Notes: generated from the letters alone by a model not told the origin. DNA of 64,000 bases from Dehalococcoidia bacterium (GCA_040902535.1 JBBDXD010000003.1:30018-94017), one strand, 5' to 3'; counted from the first letter of the stretch, positions 34,604 to 45,449 are shown. A program made the numbers and translations.

Positions 34604-35891
34604 CCGCCGCTCGATAGGCATCGGGCTCATGGGCATCGGCGTCGTCGGCAGTGGCGTCGCGCGCATCCTGCACGAGAAGGCCGGCGTCTACGCGCGCCAG
34701 ATCGGCTGCCCGCTTGAATTGCGGCGCGTCCTCGTCCGTGACACGGCAAAAACGCGTAACTTCCAGGTCGACCCCGCCCTGCTCACCACGGATGCCGCCG
34801 ACCTGCTCGATGACCCCACCATCGACCTCATCATCGAGGTCATCGGCGGCGAAGAGCCCGCGTACCGCTACCTGCGCCAGGCGCTTGTCAACGGTAAATT
34901 CGTCGTCACCGGCAACAAGGAGGTGATGGCGAAGCACGGCGCGGAGTTGATCCTCCTCGCCCGCGAGCACAACGTCGACCTGCTGTACGAAGCCAGCGTC
35001 GGCGGCGGCATCCCGATCATCGCGCCCCTCAAGCGCGATCTGCTCGCCAACGACATCCTCAGCGTCACCGCCATCATCAACGGCACGACGAACTACATCC
35101 TCACATCGATGAGCAAAGCAGGCGCGGGCTTCGCCGACGCCCTCGCCGAAGCGCAGCGCCTCGGCTATGCCGAACCCGATCCCACCAACGATGTCGAAGG
35201 CGTCGATGCTACCTATAAGCTCGCGATTCTCGCCCAGCTCTCGTTCCACATGGACGTCGATCCGGACGACGTGTACCGGGAAGGCATCACGAGGCTCACG
35301 CCAAAGGACTTCGCCTACGCCCGCGAACTCGGCTACGCGATCAAACTGCTTGCCATCGCGCAAAAGACGGGCGACGCTGTCGAGCTGCGCGTGCACCCCA
35401 CGCTGATCTCCGCCGATGAGTTACTTGCGAACGTCGATGGCGTGCTCAACGCCGTGCAGATCGAAGGCGACCTCATGGATCGCGTGCTGTTCCAGGGACC
35501 GGGCGCCGGCTCGTTGCCGACCACGTCCGCCGTCGTGGCAGACGCACTCGATGCCGCCGTGAGCATCAGCAACAAGGTGTACTGGCCGCATTCCTTCCGT
35601 CGCGAGGCGGGCCTGCGCGCCATGCCGATGAGTGAGGTACGATCGCGCTACTACCTGCGCATGCGCGTCGCTGACCGGCCCGGCGTGCTCGCGCAGATCG
35701 CCGGCGCTCTCAGCGATGCCCTGATCAGTATCGCGTCCGTCATCCAGAAGGAAGCCGAAGGCGAGGGCGCCGCGGAGATCGTGATCATGACCCACGAAGC
35801 GCGAGAAGCCGATCTGCAGTCCGCGCTGCAGAGCGTCGAGCGCTTGAACGGCGTCGAAGGCGTGCAGCAGATACTGAGGGTGAAGTCATGA
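34593..35891 (+). CDS. hom: Homoserine dehydrogenase
   Basis: This 432-residue NAD(P)-dependent enzyme reduces aspartate semialdehyde to homoserine. The Rossmann motif GIGVVGSG begins near residue 15. The catalytic-domain motifs are NKEVMAKHG, EASVGGGIPII and IINGTTNYIL. A C-terminal ACT domain begins YYLRMRVADRPGVLAQIA and suggests threonine feedback control. ATG 34593 overlaps the previous gene by 11 bases. It is followed by a coiled-coil gene in a four-base overlap and by thrC. Confidence 0.95.
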   Translation: MVSDRRSIGIGLMGIGVVGSGVARILHEKAGVYARQIGCPLELRRVLVRDTAKTRNFQVDPALLTTDAADLLDDPTIDLIIEVIGGEEPAYRYLRQALVNGKFVVTGNKEVMAKHGAELILLAREHNVDLLYEASVGGGIPIIAPLKRDLLANDILSVTAIINGTTNYILTSMSKAGAGFADALAEAQRLGYAEPDPTNDVEGVDATYKLAILAQLSFHMDVDPDDVYREGITRLTPKDFAYARELGYAIKLLAIAQKTGDAVELRVHPTLISADELLANVDGVLNAVQIEGDLMDRVLFQGPGAGSLPTTSAVVADALDAAVSISNKVYWPHSFRREAGLRAMPMSEVRSRYYLRMRVADRPGVLAQIAGALSDALISIASVIQKEAEGEGAAEIVIMTHEAREADLQSALQSVERLNGVEGVQQILRVKS

Positions 35892-36919
35892 CGATGTTCG
35901 AGCCGCACAGCGACACGCAGTCCGTGCAGGAAAGCATTTCTTGGCTCTACAACCAGGTCAACGACCTCAAGGCGCAAACGGGGCGCTTTCAACAGCAGGG
36001 CGAACAGACCCAGGCCGCCGTGCTCGACGTCAACGACAAGCTGCGTGACGCCGAAGGCCGCATCCGCGAGATCGTCGCCAAGACCATGGGCCTCCCGACC
36101 ATGCTCGAACAAATACGCCAGCTCTCCGGCCTGCTCGACCGCATCCAGGACGCCGAAGTGCTCATCGACACCAAGTTCGAACTGCTCGAGCGCACAACAG
36201 GCGAAGAGCGGACGCGCGACCAGGCGGAGAAAAACGATATCTTCCGCCGCGTGCAGGACCTCGAGCGGCGCGGCGAAAACATCGCCGAGCGTCAGTCCAG
36301 CGTCGATGATGCGCACCGCCGCTTCCAGGAGGAGGTCTCCCGCTCCTACCTGCAATACCAGGGCCTCAACGGCCGCATCGAAACCGTCGAGGGCCGCAGC
36401 GGCCGCAACATCGAGGCGATCACGCGGCTCGAACAGGAACACGCCGAACTCGAAAGCGCCGTGCGCGCGCTCCGCCGCGAGGACGATGTGCTCGCCGAGC
36501 GCGCGCGCCTCGCGTACGAAGTCGCCCAGCGGCTGGAGGGCGAACTGCAGGCGCAGCAGGAGGAATACCGCGTCCTGCCCCTCATCCAGGAGCGCGTCGA
36601 ACTGCTGCGCGCCGAGCGCCAGCGGCTCGAGGACCGCACGTCGCGCGTCGAAGAGACCCTCACCGACGGCATCACCCGGCTCGAGCGCCAGGAAGAGGTA
36701 ACGGCCCAGATCGACGCCCGCATGAAGGCCAACGATGGCCGCATCGACCACGTGCACAACACCACGCTCGAGTTTCGCCGTTCGATGTCCGAACAACTGC
36801 TCAAGCTCAACCAGATGATCGAACGCATGAAACGGCGCCAGGTCGAAGAGTTGGAGCGCGACATCAAGGACCTGCGCGTACAGTCCAACCACCTGAAGAA
36901 CGAAGAAAATGAGCTCTAA
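35888..36919 (+). CDS. Long coiled-coil protein between hom and thrC
   Basis: This 343-residue protein is almost entirely helical heptad-rich sequence (for example RIREIVAKTMGLPTMLEQ and RLEQEHAELESAVRALRR) and lacks any enzymatic domain. No signal peptide or membrane span is seen. Its ATG overlaps the hom stop (ATGA), and its last 11 bases overlap thrC, so it is translated in register with threonine biosynthesis. I cannot assign a function; a scaffold, cytoskeletal or nucleoid role would fit coiled-coil proteins. Confidence 0.85.
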   Translation: MTMFEPHSDTQSVQESISWLYNQVNDLKAQTGRFQQQGEQTQAAVLDVNDKLRDAEGRIREIVAKTMGLPTMLEQIRQLSGLLDRIQDAEVLIDTKFELLERTTGEERTRDQAEKNDIFRRVQDLERRGENIAERQSSVDDAHRRFQEEVSRSYLQYQGLNGRIETVEGRSGRNIEAITRLEQEHAELESAVRALRREDDVLAERARLAYEVAQRLEGELQAQQEEYRVLPLIQERVELLRAERQRLEDRTSRVEETLTDGITRLERQEEVTAQIDARMKANDGRIDHVHNTTLEFRRSMSEQLLKLNQMIERMKRRQVEELERDIKDLRVQSNHLKNEENEL

Positions 36920-38000
36920 CCCCGCGGTCGGCGATGCGCCGCTCGCCCCCCACTCAGGCGTCCTTCGCCGCTACGCGGAGCACCTGCCGATCACCGGACA
37001 GACACCGATCATCACGCTCGGCGAGGGCGATACGCCGCTCGTGCGCTCGACCACCCTTGAGCGCGACCTTGGCTGCGAGGCGCTCTACTTCAAGCTCGAA
37101 AGCTGCAATCCCACCGGCTCCTTCAAGGACCGCGGCATGGTCGTCGCCGTCGCGAAGGCGCTGGAAGACGGCGCCAAAGCGATCATGTGCGCCTCCACCG
37201 GCAACACCAGCTCCTCCGCCGCCGCCTACGCCGCGCGCTTCGGCCTCGCGGTGTATGTCATCGTGCCCGACGGGCGCATCGCGAAGGGCAAGATGGCGCA
37301 GGGCGCCATGCACGGCGCGGAAGTGCTCGCCGTCGACGGCAACTTCGACGACGCGCTTGGCCTTGCCCGCGCCATCACCTCCCGTCAACCGATCGCGCTC
37401 GTGAACTCCGTGAACCCGCACCGCATCGCCGGCCAGAAGACGGCAGCGTTTGAAATTGCCGACATCCTCGGCGATGCGCCCGACGTGCTGGCGATCCCCG
37501 TCGGCAACGCCGGCAATATCACGGCGTACTGGCGCGGCTTCGTCGAATACCACCAGATGGAGCGCACGTCGAAGCGGCCGCGCATGCTTGGCTTTCAGGC
37601 AGCGGGCGCTGCCCCCCTCGTCGAAGGCGCCCCCGTGAAATCGCCGCAGACCGTGGCGTCGGCGATCCGCATCGGCAACCCTGCGTCGTGGAAAACGGCG
37701 ATCAGCGCCCGCGACGAGTCCGGCGGCAGCATCGACGCCGTCACCGATGAAGAGATCCTCGCCGCCTACCACCGCCTCGCGCGCGAAGAGGGCATCTTCT
37801 GCGAGCCCGCGTCGGCGGCGTGCGTCGCCGGCATGCTGAAGAAGGCCGCCGGCGGCAAGAGCTACGCCGGCCAGACCGTCGTCTGCGTCATCACCGGCAG
37901 CGGCCTCAAGGACCCCGAGACCGCGCTGGAGGTGGAGCCCCTCGTCCACAAGGTGTCGCTCGATGTCGAATCCGTCGAACGCGAGATGGGCTGGACGTAG
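36909..38000 (+). CDS. thrC: Threonine synthase
   Basis: This 363-residue PLP enzyme converts O-phosphohomoserine to threonine. The PLP lysine is Lys 73 in NPTGSFKDRG. The phosphate-binding loop is PVGNAGN, and SGGSIDAVTDEEIL is the typical C-terminal region. It belongs to the shorter bacterial/plant-type group. The ATG at 36909 lies inside the coiled-coil gene, giving tight coupling with hom. Homoserine kinase (thrB) is encoded separately at 55776-56663. Confidence 0.94.
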   Translation: MSSNPAVGDAPLAPHSGVLRRYAEHLPITGQTPIITLGEGDTPLVRSTTLERDLGCEALYFKLESCNPTGSFKDRGMVVAVAKALEDGAKAIMCASTGNTSSSAAAYAARFGLAVYVIVPDGRIAKGKMAQGAMHGAEVLAVDGNFDDALGLARAITSRQPIALVNSVNPHRIAGQKTAAFEIADILGDAPDVLAIPVGNAGNITAYWRGFVEYHQMERTSKRPRMLGFQAAGAAPLVEGAPVKSPQTVASAIRIGNPASWKTAISARDESGGSIDAVTDEEILAAYHRLAREEGIFCEPASAACVAGMLKKAAGGKSYAGQTVVCVITGSGLKDPETALEVEPLVHKVSLDVESVEREMGWT

Positions 38001-38046
38001 CCGGTCCGTGGCCATACCGTAGTCACCTCCGCGCAGGAGCCGCGTC

Positions 38047-39303
38047 ATGGAAGGCGTGTCCGACCCGTTCACTCCGCGACCGATCCCCGAGGATCTTCGC
38101 AGCCAATGGCGCGACAAGGGATTCCCGGAGGATCTCCTCGATCGCGCCGCCGCGGTGCGCATCCCGCATCATGATCTCGCGCGCCATGTGCAGTGGGCAT
38201 CCGCGGAGCAGGCGACGCTGTACGTCGGCTGGATGGAACACACCGCAAACGGCGCCATGCGTTGGCGTCAGGCAGTGTTCAGCGACAACGACGAGTTCAT
38301 CGACCTCTGGGCGAACGCACCGGAGCAGATCGGCGACTGGGACGTCACCGTGGAGCGCGGCCCCAACGCCTTCGCACAGTTCAGCCTCCAGGAGCGCGTC
38401 GTGCTACCGGTGCTGTTCGACCGCGGCGTCATGGTCGCCTGCGTCTCGTGGTCGCTGCGCAACACGATCGTCGGTGGCCGAAAGCTCGGCGTGCGGTACG
38501 GGCAGGCGTTACGCGTACACCAGGCCTTTCGACGCGCGGGCTACGGCAACTGGGTGCGCTCCGTGCCCTGGCCGATCGGCGTCGAGATGCCGACGCACAC
38601 GCAATACGACTACATCCGTTCGCACAATCAGGCCGTCGTCGAGTGGTGGAAGCGCTATACGCCGGGGATCATGGACAACGTGCCCGAGCGCGCCGATAAC
38701 GTGCCCGGCGTACCCGTCACCGTCATGCAATACCCCGCCGCGCAGGTCCCGCACGACGCGAGCGGCATTCGCGCCGCCACCGCCGACGATCTCCCGCGTT
38801 GCGTTGAGCTGATCAACCGCACGCTCGATGGGCTCGACCTCGTGCGGCCGTACAGCGTCGAGTTCCTCCAGGACCGGCTCGATGAGGGGTGTTGGGGCGA
38901 CCGATTTACCGACCGGCCGCCGGTCTACCGCTGGGGCGAGTTCTATGTCCTCGAAGAACGAGGCCGCATCGTCGCCTGCGGCGGCCTCTGGGATCGCGGC
39001 CGAGACCTGCGCGAACGCTGGCGCCACCGCGACACCCGCGAAGAGCGCATGGTCGATGCCACAGCGCTCATCGACTTCGGCTACGAGTCAGGCGCCGCAC
39101 CAGCCGTGGCGCGCCTCATCGAGCACTTCATCGGCCAAACGCACGATCTCGGACGCACATTCCACTTCGCGCCGCTCGAGCAGCACCCGGAGGTTGCCGC
39201 GCTGCTCGAACGGCACGCGCCCGTGCCTGAGACGCGATACCTGCAGTGGCGCATGGCCGACCCGAAGTGCGAGCGCCCGTTCGCCGACCTCGTCTACTGG
39301 TGA
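38047..39303 (+). CDS. Double-domain GNAT-like acetyltransferase
   Basis: This 418-residue protein appears to hold two acetyltransferase-like halves. The first (about 70-220) contains RKLGVRYGQALRVHQAFRRAG, like an acetyl-CoA loop region. The second starts at RAATADDLPRCVELINRT (about 240), as GNAT domains do, and continues to the C-terminus. Neither half shows a perfect R/Q-x-x-G-x-G/A motif, so activity is uncertain. It has its own short upstream gap after thrC and a second GNAT gene next to it. Confidence 0.7.
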   Translation: MEGVSDPFTPRPIPEDLRSQWRDKGFPEDLLDRAAAVRIPHHDLARHVQWASAEQATLYVGWMEHTANGAMRWRQAVFSDNDEFIDLWANAPEQIGDWDVTVERGPNAFAQFSLQERVVLPVLFDRGVMVACVSWSLRNTIVGGRKLGVRYGQALRVHQAFRRAGYGNWVRSVPWPIGVEMPTHTQYDYIRSHNQAVVEWWKRYTPGIMDNVPERADNVPGVPVTVMQYPAAQVPHDASGIRAATADDLPRCVELINRTLDGLDLVRPYSVEFLQDRLDEGCWGDRFTDRPPVYRWGEFYVLEERGRIVACGGLWDRGRDLRERWRHRDTREERMVDATALIDFGYESGAAPAVARLIEHFIGQTHDLGRTFHFAPLEQHPEVAALLERHAPVPETRYLQWRMADPKCERPFADLVYW

Positions 39304-39421
39304 AGATGCGCGCCCCTTGCCATTGTCGTTCGGAAAGCCCAATGTAACGTGAGCGCGCTCCCCTGCACTGATCTTCAACCCGCGCGCCGCCCCGCAGAGC
39401 ACCAGGCATGAGGAGACCACG

Positions 39422-40051
39422 ATGACCACGACGATCGACCCCGTACGTCTGACCGAACCCCAGCTTCCGGAAGCCAGCGAGGTCCTCAGCCGCGCCTTCT
39501 TCGACGACCCGATGATGATGTACCTGCTCCCATCCGATGCCCAGCGCGGGGATGTGCTGCCCTGGTTCATGGGCTCCGCCGCCCGCTACACGCACCTCTT
39601 CGGCGAGGTCTACACGACGCCCGCGAACGTCGAAGGCAACGCCTGCTGGCTACCGCCCGGCGAGACGGACCTGTCCGAGGAACGCATGGCCCAGGTTGGC
39701 TTCATGGAGGCGCCGGAGCGCATGGGCGGAGAGTCGTTCGGGCGCTTCATTGAGCTCATGGGAAGACTCGGTGAGCTGCATCACGCCGCCGTCCCGCCGG
39801 AGCACTGGTACCTCTTGGTCCTCGGCGTTGACCCGCCGCGACAGGGGCAGGGCGTCGGCGCCGCCCTCATCCAGCCGATCCTCGCCCGCGCCGATGCCGA
39901 CCAGGTCCCCTGCTACCTGGAGACGATGAAGACGCGCAACGTGCCGTTCTACCGCAAGCACGGCTTCGAAGTCGTGGTCGAGGACGACACGCCGGACGGC
40001 GGCCTCCACTACTGGACCATGCGACGCGATCCGCTGACGTCGAAGCGCTGA
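39422..40051 (+). CDS. GNAT family N-acetyltransferase
   Basis: This 209-residue enzyme starts VRLTEPQLPEASEVLSRAFF and has the acetyl-CoA pyrophosphate loop PRQGQGVGAALIQP (about 140-153), with YLETMKTRNVPFYRKHGF following. That is a complete GNAT core. The substrate is not identifiable. It ends 11 bp before a convergent gene remnant. Confidence 0.87.
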   Translation: MTTTIDPVRLTEPQLPEASEVLSRAFFDDPMMMYLLPSDAQRGDVLPWFMGSAARYTHLFGEVYTTPANVEGNACWLPPGETDLSEERMAQVGFMEAPERMGGESFGRFIELMGRLGELHHAAVPPEHWYLLVLGVDPPRQGQGVGAALIQPILARADADQVPCYLETMKTRNVPFYRKHGFEVVVEDDTPDGGLHYWTMRRDPLTSKR

Positions 40052-40061
40052 GCCGCGCGCC

Positions 40062-40328
40062 CTACGCCGGCGGGCGATCCCACCGTATGACGTTGAACAG
40101 CGGCACGCGGAACCAGTCCTCGAACTGATACTGCTCCCGCAGCGATTCGTCACGCGGGATCGGCTCTAGGAACTCGCGCAGCACCAACCCCGCGCCGAGG
40201 TACGCGTCTAGGTACATTCGCCAGCCGCCGCATCGGCTGAGACCCACCACATCCATCAGGCGACAAAGAAGGGGAACCGCTGACCCCGCCCAGGCGTTAC
40301 TACCTTCGCTGCGTCGGCCAATCGTCAC
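40062..40328 (-). pseudogene. C-terminal remnant of a SAM-dependent methyltransferase
   Basis: The last ~50 residues (YLDAYLGAGLVLREFLEPIP, then FRVPLFNVIRWDRP) resemble the final helix and strands of class I methyltransferases. The preceding part does not match, and the SAM-binding half is absent. The homologous part covers roughly 40062-40215. This looks like the 3' end left after deletion, though a short independent gene cannot be excluded. Confidence 0.45.
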
Positions 40329-40447
40329 CGTTTCGTCGCACTTGCGTCGGGCTCCGGGATTGGTGCGCGCTGCTATAATCGGAGAACCTTCCTCAAGTCA
40401 CGTTCGTAGTTTCGGTAGCCCGCCCCGCTTCCATCCACGGAGGACTC

Positions 40448-41437
<990 letters not shown>

Positions 41438-41446
41438 GCGGGGATC

Positions 41447-42721
41447 ATGCGCAAGTTGCGCCGACTGTACCGCAGTCTCTTCGTGACGAACCGCTCGCTG
41501 ACCGCGGTCGGCGTACTGTGGCTGTCCTGCATCATCATCGCGCTGTCGACCGGCTTCTGGCTCAGTTGGCGCCTCGCCTATATCGCGATGGTCGGCGTCC
41601 CGATCGCCTACGCCTGGTCGCGCTTCAACCTTGCCGGCATCGAGATCGATCCGGACCGCCACACCGACCGCCTGCAAGAGGGCGCCCAGTTCGAAGAGCA
41701 GGTGACCGTCAAGAACAACTCGTGGCTCGGCAAGATCTGGCTCGAAGTCGATGACCCCAGCGACATGCCGGGCCACAACGCCCGCCGCGTGATCACCGTC
41801 GGCGCGAAAAGCTCGAAGTCATGGCGCGTGCGCTCGACGATCACCCGTCGCGGTCTCTACTCCGTCGGCCCCGTCGAAGTCACCACCGGCGATCCGTTCG
41901 GGCTCTTCAAACACACGCGCACCTACGGGCGCGCGCAGAATGTGCTGGTCTACCCGCGCGCGTCGGAGCTGCCGAACTTCTTCGTCCCGCCCGCGAGCCT
42001 TCCCGGCGAAGGCCGCTTCCGCCGTCGCACGCACTACGTGACGCCAAACGCGTCGGGCGTCCGCCCGTACGAGTTCGGCGACAGCTTCAACCGCATCCAC
42101 TGGCCCAGCACGGCGCGCACCGGCGACCTGATGGTGAAGATCTTCGAGCTCGACCCCGCCAGCGACATCTGGATCATCCTCGACCTGCACCGCGACGCGC
42201 ACCTCGGCGACGGCGACGACTCGACCGAGGAGCACGGCGTGCGTATCGCGGCATCCGTCGCGCGCTACTTCCTCACCGCGAACCGCAGCGTCGGTTATCT
42301 CGCGTTCGGGCGCGGCTTCGAGGTGCAGGAGGCCGAGCGCGGCGTACAGCAGTACACTCGCATCCTGGAAGCGCTCGCCATGGCGCGCGCCTGGGGCGAC
42401 GTGCCGATACGCGACCTGCTGTCGAACGAAGCGCGGCGCTTCGGCCGCCACACGACGGTCGTCGTCATCACGCCTTCGACCGACGAAGCGTGGGTCGGCG
42501 GCCTCGGCGCGCTGCAGCAGCGCGGCGTCAAGGTCGCGGCGATCCTCCTCGAACCGAGCACCTTCGGCGGCGAGGACAGCTCGCTGAGCGTCTTCGCGTC
42601 GCTCGCCGCAAGCGATGTCTATACCTACCTGGTGAAGCGCACCGACGACCTCGGCTCAGCGCTCGGCGCCGCCGGCGAAGCGGGCGCCGAACAGCACGCG
42701 ACGTGGGGCGGAGGGGAGTAG
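41447..42721 (+). CDS. DUF58 domain protein
   Basis: This 424-residue protein has two N-terminal membrane spans (about 20-55), a beta-rich part, and the DUF58 signature VRPYEFGDSFNRIHW followed by SARTGDLMVKIFE-like sequence (around 205-230). The C-terminal half is a von Willebrand A-like fold. Its function is tied to the MoxR ATPase nine bases upstream. The exact job, often envelope maturation, is unproven. Confidence 0.9.
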   Translation: MRKLRRLYRSLFVTNRSLTAVGVLWLSCIIIALSTGFWLSWRLAYIAMVGVPIAYAWSRFNLAGIEIDPDRHTDRLQEGAQFEEQVTVKNNSWLGKIWLEVDDPSDMPGHNARRVITVGAKSSKSWRVRSTITRRGLYSVGPVEVTTGDPFGLFKHTRTYGRAQNVLVYPRASELPNFFVPPASLPGEGRFRRRTHYVTPNASGVRPYEFGDSFNRIHWPSTARTGDLMVKIFELDPASDIWIILDLHRDAHLGDGDDSTEEHGVRIAASVARYFLTANRSVGYLAFGRGFEVQEAERGVQQYTRILEALAMARAWGDVPIRDLLSNEARRFGRHTTVVVITPSTDEAWVGGLGALQQRGVKVAAILLEPSTFGGEDSSLSVFASLAASDVYTYLVKRTDDLGSALGAAGEAGAEQHATWGGGE

Positions 42722-42723
42722 GC

Positions 42724-45024
42724 GTGCGCGAAGCGAATTGGGACGAGATCTTCCAGAGGACCCCCGATGCCTGGACAGACGATGTCCGCGAGCCCGGCTT
42801 CCTCCCCTGGGAAGACTGGCTGACGTTCGGCATCCTCTCCGTCATGTTCCTCAGCGTCGTGCACTCCATCGATAGCGCGAACTGGGTTGATGACATGCCG
42901 TCGCTGTACCCGATCGGATTCTCCGGCCTGATCCTTGGGTATGCGCTCTCGCGCGTGCGATGGAACGAGCTGTTGTTGCACCCGCTCGCTCTGAGCGGCG
43001 GCGCGCTGCTCGTCTACCTGCAACTGATCTCCATCGTGCCGGGCGGCGGCCTCGGCGCCCGCACGGACCAACTCGTCGAGCGCATGCGCGCCTGGTGGAC
43101 GGCCGTCACGCAGGACGGCATCAGCACTGACCCCTTGCCGTTCATCGTGCTGATGCTTGCGCTGGTGTGGCTTGGCGCCTACGTCTCGTCGTGGGCGGTG
43201 TTCCGTTGGCGCAACGCATGGCTCGGGCTCGTGCCGGGCGGTGTCGCGCTCATGTGGAACATCAGTTTCATCCCCGGCCAGTACAGCAACTCCTTCGTCG
43301 TCTTCGTCTTCGCCGCCGTGCTGCTGCTCATGCGCGTGCATCTCGCGCACAAGGAAGCCGAGTGGGAGCGCGACGGCGTCAAGTACCCCGAGTTCATCAG
43401 CCTGCCCGTCCTCAACGCCACGTTCTGGGTCGCCGTCGTGCTGCTGTTCCTCGCGTCGTGGCTGCCGCTCGCCGAACGCTCCGAGACCGCGAGCGAGCGC
43501 TGGTCCAACTTCACCGCGCCCGTCACCGAGCGGCTGCAACCGCTCGCGCGCGTATTCATCTCCGTCAACGCGAAAAAGCCGATCAGCGTCCACAACCTGG
43601 AAGACGCGCTTCCGCTGCAGGGCAAGATCAAGCTCAACAGCGAGGAAGCCGTTGAACTCGACGTCGAAATCACGCCCGAAATGGCGGCGTTCCTCCGCGC
43701 CCAGTCCTTCGACGAGTACACGTCCAGCGGCTGGAAGCTCAACGTCGATGGCGACGTGCAACTCGGCGCTGGCCAGCGCCCCGACGTCGCGCCGCCCGCC
43801 GCCGAAGGCTCGCGCCAGGAAGTCACGATCAACGTCACCGTAAAGGGCAACAACGACGACACGATCTACAGCCTCGGTCAGCCGCTGCAGGCCGATGTCG
43901 ACGCGGAAGCGCGCATCAGCGGCAACGGCGAAGACGTCACGGGCCTGCGCCCCGACGGCAGGCTGCGCGACGGCGACACGTACAACGTCACCGGCAGCGT
44001 CGCTATCGCGTCGATCGAGCAGCTCCAGGCCGCCGGCACCGACTACCCGGAGTGGGTCGAAGACCGCTACCTCCGCCTCCCCGGCAGCGTGCCCGATCGC
44101 GTGCATCGCAAGTCGCGCGAGGTCGCTGGTAATGCCCAGACGCCGTTCGAGGCCGCCGTCGCCATCGAACGCTACCTGCGCTCCTTCCCCAACGACTTCG
44201 ATGTCAGCTCGACGCCGCCCGGGCGTGACAGCGTCGACTACTTCCTCTTCGACCTCCAGCGCGGCTATTTCGACTATCACGCATCGGCCATGGCAGTCAT
44301 GCTGCGCTCGCTCGGCGTGCCGGCGCGCGTCGCGACGGGCTACGCCATCGACCCGCTCGCCAAGGACGACCCGCTGAGCACGCGCTACGCACTGACGGAA
44401 CGCAACGCCTTCGCCTGGCCGGAGGTCTACTTTCCCGGCGTCGGCTGGGTGGAGTTCAGCCCGACGCCATCGCAGCCGCTGATCCGCCGCCCCGGCTTCA
44501 CGACGCTGGACCCCGCCGACCCCGGCGCCCGCGGCCTCGATGACCCCATCAACACCGAGGATGAACTCGGCTTCGCCGACCTCGGCGACGAGTCCGACGT
44601 CACCCCCGACGACGACGCGGCGATCGGTGACTCCGACGGCGGCGACTCCAGTTCCTGGCCCGTGATGCTGACACTGATCGTGATCGGCGGCGTCGTTGCG
44701 GTCGGCGCGTTGGGCGCGCGCGTAGCCTGGGAGTTCGGGCTCGGCGGCCTGCCGCGCTCCGTGCAGCTCTGGGAGAAGACCCAGCGACTCGCGCGCATCG
44801 CCCGCGCCGGCGGCAAGCCCAGCGACACCCCGCGCGAATTCGCCTCGCGCCTGCGCAGCACCGTCCCCGGCACGGAAGCGGCATCGTACATGGCGGCGCA
44901 GTACGAACGCTCGCGCTTCGGGCACAAAGAACAGTCCGACGAGGAGACGGAGCGCCTCGAAACGGCATGGTCATCCGTGCGCAACCAACTCCTCCGCCGC
45001 ATCTTCCGCCCCCGCCGCGACTAG
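42724..45024 (+). CDS. TgpA-like membrane protein with degenerate transglutaminase core and DUF4129
   Basis: This 766-residue protein has an N-terminal block of membrane spans (about 30-240), an extracytoplasmic transglutaminase-fold domain (about 450-600), another span near 650 and a C-terminal DUF4129-like cytoplasmic domain. The fold is clear (SLGVPARVATGYAIDP and WPEVYFPGVGWVEF), but the catalytic triad is lost. The Cys position is Phe 516 (GYFDYHA), the His is Phe 563 (NAFAW) and the Asp is Ser 579 (EFSPTP). It may be structural or binding only. GTG 42724 follows the DUF58 stop by two bases. Confidence 0.85.
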   Translation: MREANWDEIFQRTPDAWTDDVREPGFLPWEDWLTFGILSVMFLSVVHSIDSANWVDDMPSLYPIGFSGLILGYALSRVRWNELLLHPLALSGGALLVYLQLISIVPGGGLGARTDQLVERMRAWWTAVTQDGISTDPLPFIVLMLALVWLGAYVSSWAVFRWRNAWLGLVPGGVALMWNISFIPGQYSNSFVVFVFAAVLLLMRVHLAHKEAEWERDGVKYPEFISLPVLNATFWVAVVLLFLASWLPLAERSETASERWSNFTAPVTERLQPLARVFISVNAKKPISVHNLEDALPLQGKIKLNSEEAVELDVEITPEMAAFLRAQSFDEYTSSGWKLNVDGDVQLGAGQRPDVAPPAAEGSRQEVTINVTVKGNNDDTIYSLGQPLQADVDAEARISGNGEDVTGLRPDGRLRDGDTYNVTGSVAIASIEQLQAAGTDYPEWVEDRYLRLPGSVPDRVHRKSREVAGNAQTPFEAAVAIERYLRSFPNDFDVSSTPPGRDSVDYFLFDLQRGYFDYHASAMAVMLRSLGVPARVATGYAIDPLAKDDPLSTRYALTERNAFAWPEVYFPGVGWVEFSPTPSQPLIRRPGFTTLDPADPGARGLDDPINTEDELGFADLGDESDVTPDDDAAIGDSDGGDSSSWPVMLTLIVIGGVVAVGALGARVAWEFGLGGLPRSVQLWEKTQRLARIARAGGKPSDTPREFASRLRSTVPGTEAASYMAAQYERSRFGHKEQSDEETERLETAWSSVRNQLLRRIFRPRRD

Positions 45025-45037
45025 CGCCCGCGCGCGT

Positions 45038-45426
45038 CGTCATCCTGAGCGAACGCGAAGGATCCCCTCACAGCGAATCCCGCCGTCCCGCACACCGCGC
45101 CTCGCATTCCCGTCATCCTGAGCGAATGCGAAGGATCCCCCCGTCACGGCGAATCCCGCCGTCCCGCACGCGCACGCCTCGCATTCCCGTCATCCTGAGC
45201 GAACGCGAAGGATCCCGCCGTGCAACGCACCGACCACCACCCGTCATTCAGAGCGAAGCGAAGAATCTCCACCCATGACAACCTCGATCACACAGCCCAC
45301 AGCCAAATGGCCAGCACCGACGTGCGTCCGCGCGCGGCTGCCCGCGCGTAACGTCGCGCAAACGAGCCCCATAGTAAAAACAGACTCCCCCTCTCCGCTC
45401 GGCGGAGAGGGGGCTGGGGGGTGAGG
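45038..45426. repeat. Cluster of three ATCCT-class repeats, one ATTCT-class repeat and one CCCCCTCTCCG hairpin
   Basis: cgtcatcctgagcgaacgcg followed by aaggatcc begins at 45038, 45111 and 45188; the variant with attcagag is at 45242. The 42-bp GC-rich hairpin repeat is at 45385-45426. No gene is supported in 45025-45449. The region separates the plus-strand MoxR trio from the minus-strand comB. Confidence 0.85.
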
Positions 45427-45449
45427 TCCGCGCAAGCGGAGGCGTCCGG

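Noticed and set aside
42625..44925. A 766-codon open frame antisense to the TgpA-like gene
   Set aside because: It mirrors the real gene's codons, has no family resemblance, and overlaps a gene with clear membrane and domain structure.
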